Made by a program: the position numbers and the translations under genes. A DNA stretch of 64,000 bases from NCBI RefSeq assembly GCF_007744515.1, contig NZ_CP036268.1, forward strand, positions 2,147,712 to 2,211,711, in the 5' to 3' direction. The DNA comes from Stratiformator vulcanicus. GTDB taxonomy: Bacteria > Planctomycetota > Planctomycetia > Planctomycetales > Planctomycetaceae. Of the stretch, positions 9,338 to 17,892 are shown piece after piece (positions within the stretch are counted from its first letter, which is position 1; the number at the start of each line of letters is the position of its first letter). A model generated the notes under the pieces. It had not been told where the DNA came from. It searched no databases and was given only the letters and a program-made list of their open reading frames with translations.

Positions 9338-10063
9338 TTACTCGCCTTTGATTCGCTCAATAAGGACATAGCCACGGCGTTCTTCACTGTCAGGCACAAT
9401 ATCTTTGATTTTTAGTCGGCGTACGACTTCACCGCGTTTTGCGAAAGTGATTTGATCGCCGATTCGAAAATCTGTCACCACACGGTATTTAGAATAGTCT
9501 CTTACGCCTCCCGGGACGGGATGCAGGATTCGAAGTTCCACGCGATGATTATTTTCAATCTTCTCAGGTGAAATAAGCGATCCGCCGAGACCACCCACGA
9601 AATCGATTTCTGCGTATGCCGGTAATGCATATTGGCCGGGTGGCAAAGCTTCACCGTTTCCTTCAGTCCGCGAAATCTTCAAATAGTTGTTTGCGCCGCC
9701 TCCGCTGATGAGGTCGACGCGGTAAGAATAATCTAGTATCGGGATCGTCTCTCCGGCTTTTGCTACATATAAGCGTGTTCCAAATGTGTCATCGGATGCG
9801 GATTTGACCCAATCGGACACTTCACCTCGCGCCTTGTACGCGTTAATCGAAAATCCGAAACTCGCTTCTTTGCGACTATCTGTTCCCGCGACTGATCCGA
9901 AGACACCAGGGAAAATTTCATCCAATTCACCTCCACGAAATGCGCTAGGAGACGTGACAACTCCGCTCTTGTACTCATCTTCGCCGAGACAACTGTTATG
10001 GGCGAGCAAGTAGAATGCGATGACGCAAACAGAGTGTTGTATGAGAACAGCCTTAGGAGTCAT
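9338..10063 (-). CDS. Hypothetical secreted protein, last gene of low-GC operon
   Basis: The 241-residue product has a probable signal peptide (LIQHSVCVIAFYLLAHNSC). The start ATG at 10063 has AAGGA six bases upstream. The rest looks like a beta-rich extracellular domain (LISGGGANNYLKISRTEGNG, AYAEIDFVGGLGGSLISPEK), with no enzyme motif recognised. It starts 13 bp after the stop of the 92-residue gene, so the two are probably co-transcribed. Base composition here is lower in GC than the ffh or leuC regions; one 60-base line just beyond its 3' end (9241-9300) counts 26 G or C. Possibly acquired with its upstream neighbours. Confidence 0.65.
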   Translation of the reverse strand: MTPKAVLIQHSVCVIAFYLLAHNSCLGEDEYKSGVVTSPSAFRGGELDEIFPGVFGSVAGTDSRKEASFGFSINAYKARGEVSDWVKSASDDTFGTRLYVAKAGETIPILDYSYRVDLISGGGANNYLKISRTEGNGEALPPGQYALPAYAEIDFVGGLGGSLISPEKIENNHRVELRILHPVPGGVRDYSKYRVVTDFRIGDQITFAKRGEVVRRLKIKDIVPDSEERRGYVLIERIKGE

Positions 10064-10076
10064 CTTTTTCCTTATT

Positions 10077-10355
10077 CTAAATTTCCAATAGTGTAAAGTC
10101 GACGATCAGTTCGTGTAGCTTAGTGTCCCGAACCCGGACGCGATGTCCAGTTTTATGTGGATTCGTCAACTCAATACTGTCAAATCCCGCGTTTGGTGAT
10201 GCGACGAAGCCGTTAACAACATATTCATGCGACCTGTATAGTGTGTCGTCACTTGCCTCAAACTCGATGTCCGGCTCTTGGGGCAGCCCATCTGCTCGTG
10301 TGCCGACAGTGATCGCCCAGGAATGTCCTTGAGAGACGTCAAATATGTGAATCAA
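10077..10355 (-). CDS. Hypothetical small protein (TTG start)
   Basis: The 92-residue product begins IHIFDVSQGHSWAITVGTRA and looks like a small, soluble, mostly beta domain with no signal peptide. The only in-frame start is TTG at 10355, which overlaps the TGA of the preceding gene as TTGA, an arrangement typical of translational coupling. No family is recognised. In this operon it could be an accessory or immunity-type protein, but that rests on position only. Confidence 0.5.
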   Translation of the reverse strand: MIHIFDVSQGHSWAITVGTRADGLPQEPDIEFEASDDTLYRSHEYVVNGFVASPNAGFDSIELTNPHKTGHRVRVRDTKLHELIVDFTLLEI

Positions 10356-10750
10356 AATGCGAAACCACTAACATCGGTCTTAGTGTGCTCGTGGACTTCT
10401 GGGTTAAAGTCGAGCGGTCCTTTGAATTCAAGATACTTTTTCCAAAGCAATACCGTTTCGTCCCACAGTTCGTCTAGGGTGATGTCGCCGTTTTTTTTAT
10501 GGATAAAGCTCGTAAAAGAATCGGCGTCACTACCGATCATTCCAGCGTACGTCGAGTAGCGGCTCCGACGCGCTGGTGACGAATTCGGGAATGCTTGCGC
10601 GCAGCGATCTTCGAGCATATCAATCAGTAAGAGTTTCTCATCGAGTGCATTCGGGGATGACGCATACATTCGCGGCCGCTCCAGCGAATTCGCCTGATAC
10701 GCCTGCATTTCCCGTGCGATGTAGGTGAAAGGTATGTTTTGCGTTTCCAT
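10352..10750 (-). CDS. Hypothetical cytoplasmic protein, candidate immunity-type partner
   Basis: The 132-residue product has no signal peptide and looks largely helical (ALDEKLLLIDMLEDRCAQAF, LDELWDETVLLWKKYLEF). The ATG at 10750 lies three bases after the TAA of the 465-residue secreted protein, so the genes are tightly coupled. Small intracellular proteins directly downstream of a toxin-domain protein are often immunity proteins in polymorphic toxin systems; here that is an inference from order and size alone. No homologue is recognised by eye. Confidence 0.6.
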   Translation of the reverse strand: METQNIPFTYIAREMQAYQANSLERPRMYASSPNALDEKLLLIDMLEDRCAQAFPNSSPARRSRYSTYAGMIGSDADSFTSFIHKKNGDITLDELWDETVLLWKKYLEFKGPLDFNPEVHEHTKTDVSGFAF

Positions 10751-10753
10751 GTC

Positions 10754-12151
10754 TTAGCCCGTGAATGGGTCGGTTAAATCAAAACCGGTTGTCGGCTGAA
10801 GATTCAATGCTCGCAGCATTTTCAGATAGGCGGCTTGAGTCATTCCCTTCGGCCCGGTGAGGGCATCGTAAATTCTGCCGTTTGACAAGACTGCCTGGTG
10901 AAACCCCCGCCGAGAAAAAAGAGTTACACCATCTTTCAGAAAGAAGAATTGCGCACCACCTGCATCGCGAATCTCAATGATTCTAGCATTCGCCCCCGTC
11001 GCGACGAACATTTCTCTGACTCGGTAGGCAACTTCATTACAACGCATCGCCTGCGGAGGAATCTTATTGAAAAGTTTCGTCATGTAGCCGGCAACAGGGG
11101 CCAAACCGGCCAAGCTGCCTCGTGTCAAGAGCGCAATTTGAACTCCGTTATTCCGTGCCACTTCCGCAATCTTCACGGCCGTCTGCCAGTTGCCGCGACG
11201 AACAGCATGCCAGAAGGTTTGCGTGACACTATCCAACGCCACGAAATCACTGCCAAGCTTCGTGCCAGTCGGATCGATAAGTGTAGCCTTCAAATATGAG
11301 TAACCGTAGGTGTCTGCTGGTTCGGCTAGGTTTCCGTAGAGCGAAGAAGATTGAAAATCGATTGACGACACCGAGAAGGGGACGCCCACCGGGACCGGAG
11401 CCTGTCGATCTTCGTCGTGCCAAATTTCGAGCGGTGGACCAGTGACGGACAGCAACAAAGAACACCCTTGCATCCCGTCTGGAATTGTTAGGGTCAACGC
11501 AAACAACGTAGGCAGGTCGTCTGTCGTTGCTGGGCCAGCGATCGGAGCGCCGGGGGTTTTTGCCTCCAAATGATCAACAATTGTCGAATTCAGATCGACT
11601 CGCTTGAGTTCATCCAAGTCCCCACCAAACGCGATCAACGTCACCCCGTCGACATCCTTGTTTCCTGTATAAAACAAGTTCCGGTAGTCGATTGTGATAC
11701 GATAGCTGTGGCCCGGTTCGAATTGTTTGCCGGCATATTTCAGCGATTTGCTGAGAGTGCTGAGCGGCTGGCCGTTCGCGGTGTTGTCGAAGTCTTCGTC
11801 CGAGTCGCCGGTGCCGAGGTCTTCCCACGTGAATCTCACGCCGTCATCGCTGAAGGCGGCGACTTCGACGTTTTTCGAGCCGGAGACCGTCAGCTCGACC
11901 GAGAGCGTCTGCCACTCGACCTGCATACTGTTGTGCCCCAGCGCGGTTTGCGTCCCCGCATCCTTCCCCGATTTCGCCAGATTGAAAAGTTCTTGGGCGA
12001 CCGCCTTGACACAATCGCGATCGGCCCCGTCGCCGAGCGAGACGAGCAGGTCGCCGCTCGATCCGCCAGGGACCGTCGAGGCGAAAGCGTTGGCGGAGAC
12101 GGTAAACGTTACGACCGCACAGGCAGCGGCGGCAATCAGGATTCTTCGCAT
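10754..12151 (-). CDS. Secreted protein with C-terminal papain-like (toxin-type) domain
   Basis: I start at the ATG at 12151, which gives a clean signal peptide (MRRILIAAAACAVVTFTVSA, cleavage near AFA-S); the longer frame to 12259 would bury it. The 465-residue protein has a beta-rich N-terminal half (LSVELTVSGSKNVEVAAFSD, SYRITIDYRNLFYTG) and a C-terminal domain with RCNEVAYRVREMFVATGANA (Cys371), GFHQAVLSNGRIYDALTG (His418) and Asp429. That order and spacing match papain-fold toxin domains, in which Cys-His-Asp is the catalytic triad. GC falls from the signal-peptide end (40 of 60 in 11761-11820) towards the C-terminal part (29 of 60 in 11281-11340). A housekeeping transglutaminase or NlpC-like role is possible. 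Confidence 0.7.
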   Translation of the reverse strand: MRRILIAAAACAVVTFTVSANAFASTVPGGSSGDLLVSLGDGADRDCVKAVAQELFNLAKSGKDAGTQTALGHNSMQVEWQTLSVELTVSGSKNVEVAAFSDDGVRFTWEDLGTGDSDEDFDNTANGQPLSTLSKSLKYAGKQFEPGHSYRITIDYRNLFYTGNKDVDGVTLIAFGGDLDELKRVDLNSTIVDHLEAKTPGAPIAGPATTDDLPTLFALTLTIPDGMQGCSLLLSVTGPPLEIWHDEDRQAPVPVGVPFSVSSIDFQSSSLYGNLAEPADTYGYSYLKATLIDPTGTKLGSDFVALDSVTQTFWHAVRRGNWQTAVKIAEVARNNGVQIALLTRGSLAGLAPVAGYMTKLFNKIPPQAMRCNEVAYRVREMFVATGANARIIEIRDAGGAQFFFLKDGVTLFSRRGFHQAVLSNGRIYDALTGPKGMTQAAYLKMLRALNLQPTTGFDLTDPFTG

Positions 12152-12440
12152 CACGGACCCGGGAATAATTAGCGGTGGGAACTTTGCAGGAGGTGGGCGA
12201 TACTCTTGTGTAGTGGTCGGATATGCAAGTGGAAAAATATGAAGTTTTGATTTGTGCAATATCTTCCGCTTACGGGATGCGGTGCGGTTGCTGCGGAAGG
12301 CGTGACGATCCCGGCGTTGTCCGCTGCCGTTTCGCGGGTCGAGCGGCTATACTGGGAGGAGCCGACTTCCTCGGGGCGATGTCCTCGGAGGGCACGGTCG
12401 AATTCCGTTCTGTTCGCCACTGAAACTACGCAGAAACTCC

Positions 12441-13862
12441 ATGTCCGACCGACGCAATCTGTTCAACAAAGTTTGGGACCTGCACGCCGTTCACGAGTTG
12501 CCGAGCGGGCAGACGCAGTTGTTTATCGGCCTGCACCTGATCCACGAGGTGACCAGCCCGCAGGCGTTCGGCATGCTTCGCCAGCGCGATCTGACGGTGA
12601 AGTATCCCGACCGCACCATCGCGACGGTCGACCATATCGTGCCGACGGAGAATCAGGCCCGGCCCTTCTTCGACTCACTCGCCGAGGAGATGATGGTCGC
12701 GATCGAGAAGAACTGCGACGAGTTCGGCGTCCGGTTGCTCGACATCGACAGCGGCGATCAAGGCATCGTGCATGTCGTGGGGCCGGAGCAGGGGCTGACG
12801 CAGCCGGGCATGACGGTCGCGTGCGGTGACAGTCACACGAGTACGCACGGGGCGTTCGGGGCGATCGCCTTCGGCATCGGCACCAGTCAGGTCGCGCAGG
12901 TCCTCGCGACGCAAACGCTGCCGATGAATCGGCCGAAGGTCCGGCGGATCGAAGTCAACGGCGAACTTCGCCCCGGGGTGTTCGCCAAAGACGTGATCCT
13001 GCACATCATCCGCAGGCTCGGCGTGCAGGGGGGCGTCGGTTACGCCTACGAATACGCCGGCGAGGTCTTCGACGCGATGACGATGGAAGAGCGGATGACG
13101 GTCTGCAATATGAGCATCGAAGGCGGGGCCCGTTGCGGCTACGTCAATCCGGATGAGAAGACGGTCGAATACATCCGCGGACGGAAGTTCGCTCCGCAGG
13201 GGGATGACTTCGAGGTTGCCGCGAGTTGGTGGACGAGTCTCGCCTCGCCCCCCGATGCGGAGTTCGACGACGTCGTGACCTTCGATGCGGCCGACATCGA
13301 ACCGACCGTCACTTGGGGTATTACGCCGGCCCAGTCGGTCGGGGTGAAAGAATCGGTCCCGGCTCTTGATGACGTCCCGGACGATGATCGCACCGTGGTT
13401 GCCGAGGCCATTGAATTCATGGGCTTCGAGCAGGGACAACCGATCGCGGGGACGCCGATCGACGTCGCCTTCATCGGTTCTTGCACGAATGGGCGGATCA
13501 GCGATCTCCGGCAGGCCGCGGAGATCGTGAAGGGACGCAAAGTGACGGATGGCATTCGGGCGATCGTGGTCCCCGGATCGCAAAAGGTCCGCGAAGTCGC
13601 GATGGCCGAAGGGCTCGACAAGATCTTCGAAGAGGCCGGCTTCGAATGGCGGGAAGCGGGTTGTTCGATGTGCTTGGCGATGAACCCCGACAAGCTGAAG
13701 CATCGCGAGGTTTGCGCTTCTTCGAGCAACCGCAACTTCAAAGGTCGTCAGGGCCATCCCACCGGCCGCACCCTGCTGATGAGCCCCGCCATGGTCGCCG
13801 CCGCGGCAATCGAAGGGAAAGTGACCGACGTGCGTGAGCTGATGGAGATGGCGGAGGTTTGA
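12441..13862 (+). CDS. leuC: 3-isopropylmalate dehydratase, large subunit
   Basis: With LeuD this enzyme isomerises 2-isopropylmalate to 3-isopropylmalate in leucine synthesis, using a [4Fe-4S] cluster. The 473 residues match the bacterial LeuC length. Visible motifs are [50 protein letters not shown] and [18 protein letters not shown] and CSMC supply the three cluster cysteines. The end reads [20 protein letters not shown]. The ATG at 12441 begins [15 protein letters not shown] as expected. It is followed after 18 bp by a protease-like gene and then leuD. A TATACT hexamer at 12348-12353 could be a -10 element. Confidence 0.97.
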   Translation: MSDRRNLFNKVWDLHAVHELPSGQTQLFIGLHLIHEVTSPQAFGMLRQRDLTVKYPDRTIATVDHIVPTENQARPFFDSLAEEMMVAIEKNCDEFGVRLLDIDSGDQGIVHVVGPEQGLTQPGMTVACGDSHTSTHGAFGAIAFGIGTSQVAQVLATQTLPMNRPKVRRIEVNGELRPGVFAKDVILHIIRRLGVQGGVGYAYEYAGEVFDAMTMEERMTVCNMSIEGGARCGYVNPDEKTVEYIRGRKFAPQGDDFEVAASWWTSLASPPDAEFDDVVTFDAADIEPTVTWGITPAQSVGVKESVPALDDVPDDDRTVVAEAIEFMGFEQGQPIAGTPIDVAFIGSCTNGRISDLRQAAEIVKGRKVTDGIRAIVVPGSQKVREVAMAEGLDKIFEEAGFEWREAGCSMCLAMNPDKLKHREVCASSSNRNFKGRQGHPTGRTLLMSPAMVAAAAIEGKVTDVRELMEMAEV

Positions 13863-13880
13863 GCCGAAAGGGAGTTAGCT

Positions 13881-14345
13881 ATGTTTGAAACCGAAAAATT
13901 TGAACTCCCCGTGCGAGTCAACGAGATAGGGCGCGTTGTTGTGCCGGCAATATTCGAAAACCTCGACGATTTACTTTCCGTTCGCCATGGAACCATGGAC
14001 GAGCAAGACATCAGGCGGATGAAAATTTCTGAGGCGCTTGTTGATACGGGAGCGTCGCGAATTTCAGTGCCGATCGAATTTATTGAACGACTTGGCCTTA
14101 AGCGTCACAAGGAAGTGTCGCTACGAACTGCTAACGGTTGGAGAAAAACGGGGATGTACGAACTCGTGAAGGTCAGCGTTTTCGATCGAGAAACGTTCTC
14201 CGAAGTCATTGAACTCCCTTCCGGTTCACCCGTCCTGATCGGTCAGTTGCCGCTGCAGTCGATGGACTGGGTGATCGACATGAAAAATGAGTGCCTTCGT
14301 GGCAATCCGGAACACGGCGGGGAGTGGATGGATGAAGTTTGGTAA
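13881..14345 (+). CDS. Retropepsin-like (clan AA) aspartic protease
   Basis: The 154-residue product carries the single-domain aspartic protease motif ALVDTGASRISVPIEFIERL, with the presumed catalytic Asp at residue 55, followed by VLIGQLPLQSMDWVID near residue 120, which fits the second conserved hydrophobic segment of retropepsin-like folds. There is no signal peptide. AAAGGGAG lies just upstream of the ATG at 13881. The gene is inserted between leuC (18 bp) and leuD (56 bp) and is visibly lower in GC than either; 30 of 60 bases are G or C in 13921-13980. Such small proteins are common and mostly uncharacterised; dimerisation would be needed for activity. Confidence 0.8.
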   Translation: MFETEKFELPVRVNEIGRVVVPAIFENLDDLLSVRHGTMDEQDIRRMKISEALVDTGASRISVPIEFIERLGLKRHKEVSLRTANGWRKTGMYELVKVSVFDRETFSEVIELPSGSPVLIGQLPLQSMDWVIDMKNECLRGNPEHGGEWMDEVW

Positions 14346-14401
14346 TGCTTGTCCCAGCTTTTTGGGCCGTCAAAACGAACTAACCAATAACGATTAACGA
14401 C

Positions 14402-15013
14402 ATGAGCGATTCCTCCATTACCTCGATCACCGGCACCGCGATTCCGCTGTTGCTGGATGATATCGATACCGACCGGATCATCCCGGCGCGGTACCTCCGC
14501 TGCGTTACGTTCGACGGGCTCGGCGAGCATGCGTTTCGGGACGACCGGGAGTCGCGGGATGATCATCCGTTCGATCATCCGCACCATGCGGACGCCGAAG
14601 TGCTCATCGCCGGTCGCAATTTCGGATGCGGCTCGTCGCGTGAGCACGCCCCGCAGTCGCTGATGCACTGGGGGATCGACGTGATCGTGGCGGAGTCGTT
14701 CGCCGAGATTTTCTTCGGCAACTGCACGTCGCTCGGCATTCCCTGCGTGACCGCAGCGCGGGCGGACCTTAAGAAGCTGGAAGAATTCGCGAAGGCTTCT
14801 CCGAAGACCGAGTTCACCGTCGACCTTGAAACACTGACCGTCAAGGCGGGAGACATCGAAGTCTCCTGCCACATGCCCGATGGCCCACGCAAAGCGCTCA
14901 TGACCGGCCAGTACGATGCCCTCGGCCAGCTCCTCGAGACAGCCGACGACATTGAAGAGACGGCGCAGACGCTGCCTTACATGACTAACTTCGCTCATCC
15001 GACGGTTTCCTAG
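14402..15013 (+). CDS. leuD: 3-isopropylmalate dehydratase, small subunit
   Basis: The swivel domain of the LeuCD heterodimer, 203 residues. Characteristic segments are [37 protein letters not shown] and [20 protein letters not shown]. The start ATG at 14402 gives [17 protein letters not shown]. It is separated from leuC by the retropepsin-like gene, so the three may still share a transcript. The stop codon abuts a composite inverted repeat (15013-15121). Confidence 0.97.
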   Translation: MSDSSITSITGTAIPLLLDDIDTDRIIPARYLRCVTFDGLGEHAFRDDRESRDDHPFDHPHHADAEVLIAGRNFGCGSSREHAPQSLMHWGIDVIVAESFAEIFFGNCTSLGIPCVTAARADLKKLEEFAKASPKTEFTVDLETLTVKAGDIEVSCHMPDGPRKALMTGQYDALGQLLETADDIEETAQTLPYMTNFAHPTVS

Positions 15014-15121
15014 AAGCGATTTCAATACCATCCAGAGGCGCAAGCCGATGGTCGATCAACCAGCGATTTTCCCGACGGCTGGCGCCTCGGGCTTGTATGA
15101 CAGACGAATTGAAATTGCTTC
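15013..15121. repeat. Nested inverted repeat after leuD
   Basis: The outer arms GAAGCGATTTCAAT (15013-15026) and ATTGAAATTGCTTC (15108-15121) pair at 13 of 14 positions. The inner arms GAGGCGCAAGCCG (15035-15047) and CGGCTGGCGCCTC (15076-15088) pair at 12 of 13. It could be a REP- or MITE-like element or a structured leuD 3' end; no T run follows. Related segments occur at 30854-30878, 60453-60466 and 61983-62001. Confidence 0.6.
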
Positions 15122-15172
15122 CAGGCTGAGGCAAAAGTAAGAACCGATCATTCTCAGGCCGACAATCTCGCG

Positions 15173-15913
15173 ATGAAGTTCCTGCTGACAAATGATGACG
15201 GCTACGATGCCCCCGGTCTGGCTCTACTGCGTAGAGCGGCTGAGCAATTCGGGGCGGTCACGTCGGTCGCGCCACTGGAACATCATTCCGGCTGCGGGCA
15301 TCGGGTGACGACCGATCGGGAATTATCGCTCGTCGATCGCGGCTCGGGTGACTTCTCCCTCGACGGGACACCGGCCGACTGTGTTCGGATCGGGTTGTCG
15401 CACGTGGCCTCCGATGCCGAATGGGTGCTGGCCGGCCTGAACGATGGCGGCAATCTCGGAGTCGATACTTATATTTCCGGAACGGTCGCCGCCGCCCGCG
15501 AAGCCGTGTTGATGGGTCGTCCGGCCATTGCGTTTTCTCGCTTCAAACGCGGACGAAGCAACGAATGGGAGCGATTGAACGATTTTCTGCCCGGCGTACT
15601 TGAGCGACTGAGAGATCGGCCGTTGCCTTCCGGCCATCTTTGGAACGTGAATTTCCCCGATCTGGAGGACCTCAGTTCCGAAACCCGGATGGTCGACTGC
15701 CATTTAGAGCCGGCGCATCTTCCCATCGATTTCACCCGCAAAGGCGACGCCTTCCGGTATCGCGGAGTCTATTCGGAACGACCGCAGACACCGGGTAGCG
15801 ATGTGGCGGTCTGTTTCGCCGGGAACATCGCGGTTTCGCTGATTCCGGTATTGGCTGCCCCGATGTCGACTCCCGGACATGAGGCAAAATTCGAACCGGG
15901 TAAGCAGAGCTAG
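15173..15913 (+). CDS. surE: 5'/3'-nucleotidase SurE
   Basis: SurE is a metal-dependent phosphatase acting on nucleoside monophosphates and related substrates. The start MKFLLTNDDGYDAPGL contains the metal-binding NDD motif. VAPLEHHSGCGHRVTTD follows, and LAGLNDGGNLGVDTYISGTV fits the NxGxNxGxDxxYSGTVxAA signature, with Ile in place of Tyr before SGTV. The 246-residue length is normal. It is transcribed alone and converges on the next gene, with the stops overlapping by 4 bp (15910-15913). Confidence 0.95.
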   Translation: MKFLLTNDDGYDAPGLALLRRAAEQFGAVTSVAPLEHHSGCGHRVTTDRELSLVDRGSGDFSLDGTPADCVRIGLSHVASDAEWVLAGLNDGGNLGVDTYISGTVAAAREAVLMGRPAIAFSRFKRGRSNEWERLNDFLPGVLERLRDRPLPSGHLWNVNFPDLEDLSSETRMVDCHLEPAHLPIDFTRKGDAFRYRGVYSERPQTPGSDVAVCFAGNIAVSLIPVLAAPMSTPGHEAKFEPGKQS

Positions 15914-16983
15914 GTCCGGGGCAAATCGGCTTCGCTTGTCTGTTCCGATTGGATTTTGGCGAGAAACTCTTCGGGCGACTCCTGCGGAATGTCGCGAAGC
16001 GAATCGAGTTCCTCCTCCGACGCCGTCGTGAGCCGTTCGATATGCTCCTGCTCAAACTTTCGGTCTTCGCTTCGAAATCGCCACAGGAAGACGGCGATTG
16101 AAAGCAGCGCCACCACCACGAAGCCGACGACGTACGGGGTGATATCGAAGCGTTCGATGGGTGTTGCGACCGGAGCCGGGCGGCGTTCGATTGTCTTGGC
16201 GAGGACTAATGGTGCGACGTGCAATCCGCCGTTCGAAGCATAGCCCTGTCGCTTGAAGACGTAGCCGACGGCTTCGATGTCGATTCCGTCGCCGACCGAC
16301 TCCCCGACCGGAATATCGGATGCAAGGCCGGTCGCGATCAAATGCACGGGATTGTTGCCCGATTCGGGAGTGAAAACCCAGACGTCGAAAAGCTGTTCGG
16401 TCGTCCGTTCGGCTTCGCTATCTCGAAGCTTGAAGGGGGCAATCCGCCTCGCGGTTCCCGAAACGCGAATGAGTCGACCGCGATAGTGATCGGTTTCGAT
16501 CATCAGAACCGGGAAGGAGACATCGGTTGCGGCAGCCGACTTCAGAACGGTGTCGTCGCTGGCCCGCAAAATATCGAGGGTCTGCAGGTAGGCGTCGCGT
16601 TCGTCGTTTCGAATGTTGAGCGTGTCGTCCTCGACGCCGGCGAACATGGCAGCCGGTAACTGTGACAATGCCCCGCGCTTCGTGCGATCAACAACTTCGA
16701 TTGCGGAAGCCGGCAAAGACCGCTCGCTGACAAATTCGCCGCCGCTGGCTGCACGGACGCCGTCGAGCTGCACGTTGAATCTGACATCGTCGAGCGCAGG
16801 ACCCGCTTGTGCGGTGACGGGGTTTTTCTGCTCGGCGGGGAACATCCACCACCAGAAATCGGCCTCGGCGGTGACCTTCATCGCGATCAGAATGAACGCC
16901 AGCCCACCGACGAGTCGGAGCAGCCGAAATTGATCACGGCGATTGAGCCACGGGTTCTGAGATCGGTTTGAGCGAAACCGCAT
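15910..16983 (-). CDS. Hypothetical two-pass membrane protein
   Basis: The preferred start is the ATG at 16983 (MRFRSNRSQNPWLNRRDQFR), giving 357 residues; the longer frame to 17076 looks non-coding. A membrane segment follows (LLRLVGGLAFILIAMKV), then a predicted extracytoplasmic domain of about 240 residues with RGRLIRVSGTARRIAPFKLR, suggesting an OB-like beta fold. A second membrane segment (VVGFVVVALLSIAVFLWRF) precedes a short acidic cytoplasmic tail. No family is recognised. Confidence 0.7.
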   Translation of the reverse strand: MRFRSNRSQNPWLNRRDQFRLLRLVGGLAFILIAMKVTAEADFWWWMFPAEQKNPVTAQAGPALDDVRFNVQLDGVRAASGGEFVSERSLPASAIEVVDRTKRGALSQLPAAMFAGVEDDTLNIRNDERDAYLQTLDILRASDDTVLKSAAATDVSFPVLMIETDHYRGRLIRVSGTARRIAPFKLRDSEAERTTEQLFDVWVFTPESGNNPVHLIATGLASDIPVGESVGDGIDIEAVGYVFKRQGYASNGGLHVAPLVLAKTIERRPAPVATPIERFDITPYVVGFVVVALLSIAVFLWRFRSEDRKFEQEHIERLTTASEEELDSLRDIPQESPEEFLAKIQSEQTSEADLPRT

Positions 16984-17191
16984 CGGTGAATTTTTTGTAT
17001 TTGGTTGCGGAAGGCCGCGTGCGGCCCAGAATCGAAGCGTTAATTCGATCGTATGCTGCCGGCACGCCGCCTTCAATCAGCAAAGAGATTGCAGAAAGTG
17101 CGGACGCAGAAATGCTCGACCCCGATTTTTTGACGATTATTCTTCGCGACGATTGTTCCGATGTTCGTTCCGCTTAGAGGGAAGATCGCTG

Positions 17192-17857
17192 ATGAAAGCT
17201 GTAAAGCCGCCGCGAATGTCGATCTGCGTCGTTCGGCACGTCTTGGCCACTCTTGTTTGCGCGGCGAGCTTGGGGAGCGTGACCGGAAACGCGTGCCGGG
17301 CCGGAGAGTACAATCCGACGCTCTCGATCGGAGACGCCGCACCTTTGTGGAAGCCGCTACCCTCGGCCGACCGTAAACAATTCGGAAGCAAAGATTTCGC
17401 CGAATCGAAAGTGTTGCTGGTCGCGTTCACCTGCGAGACATGCCCCTACGCGACCGATTACGTGAAGCGGCTGACGGCATTTTCCGAGCAGGCGGCAAAT
17501 AAGAAGTGGCCTGTCGCGATCATTGCCGTCAATTCGAATGCGACGCCTCGCGATCAAATCGACGCGATGAAGCGTCGCGAGCCGGCCTATCCGTTTCCCT
17601 ATTTGAAGGACGAATCCGGTGAACTCGGGAAGGCTTTCGGAGCCACGAGGACCCCCGAGTTCTTCGTGATCAATGCCGAGCGTAAAGTCGTCTACATGGG
17701 TGCATTCGACGACAGCACCGATCCCGAAAAGGTCACTCAATCCTACGTGGCCGATGCCGTCGCCGCGGCATTGAAGGGGGAGTCGCCGGAAGTGACGGAG
17801 ACCGTTCCGATCGGCTGCAACATCCGCTATCCGCGCCGTCGCCGGCCCCGAGATTGA
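17192..17857 (+). CDS. Exported thioredoxin-like redoxin (AhpC/TSA type)
   Basis: I use the ATG at 17192 (MKAVKPPRMSICVVRHVL), preceded by GAGGGA; the M at 17216 is an alternative. A signal-peptide-like segment (VLATLVCAASLGSVTGNACRA) leads to a thioredoxin fold with KVLLVAFTCETCPYATDYVK. The CETC pair is the probable redox centre, and TRTPEFFVINAERKVVYMGA supplies the cis-Pro strand. The C-terminus ends VPIGCNIRYPRRR, similar to the GC-I-W/Y tail common in planctomycete redoxins. Substrate unknown; a periplasmic thiol reductase or peroxidase is likely. Confidence 0.85.
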   Translation: MKAVKPPRMSICVVRHVLATLVCAASLGSVTGNACRAGEYNPTLSIGDAAPLWKPLPSADRKQFGSKDFAESKVLLVAFTCETCPYATDYVKRLTAFSEQAANKKWPVAIIAVNSNATPRDQIDAMKRREPAYPFPYLKDESGELGKAFGATRTPEFFVINAERKVVYMGAFDDSTDPEKVTQSYVADAVAAALKGESPEVTETVPIGCNIRYPRRRRPRD

Positions 17858-17892
17858 GCGACGTCATCGACTCTCTTGAACCTGCGATCGGA

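Noticed and set aside
12317-12353. TTGTCC and TATACT as a leuC promoter
   Set aside because: The spacing of 25 bp is too long for a sigma-70 promoter; only the -10-like hexamer is mentioned with leuC.
16968-17177. 69-codon frame overlapping the start of the two-pass membrane protein
   Set aside because: It is antisense to that gene's beginning, lacks any motif and has no ribosome-binding site.
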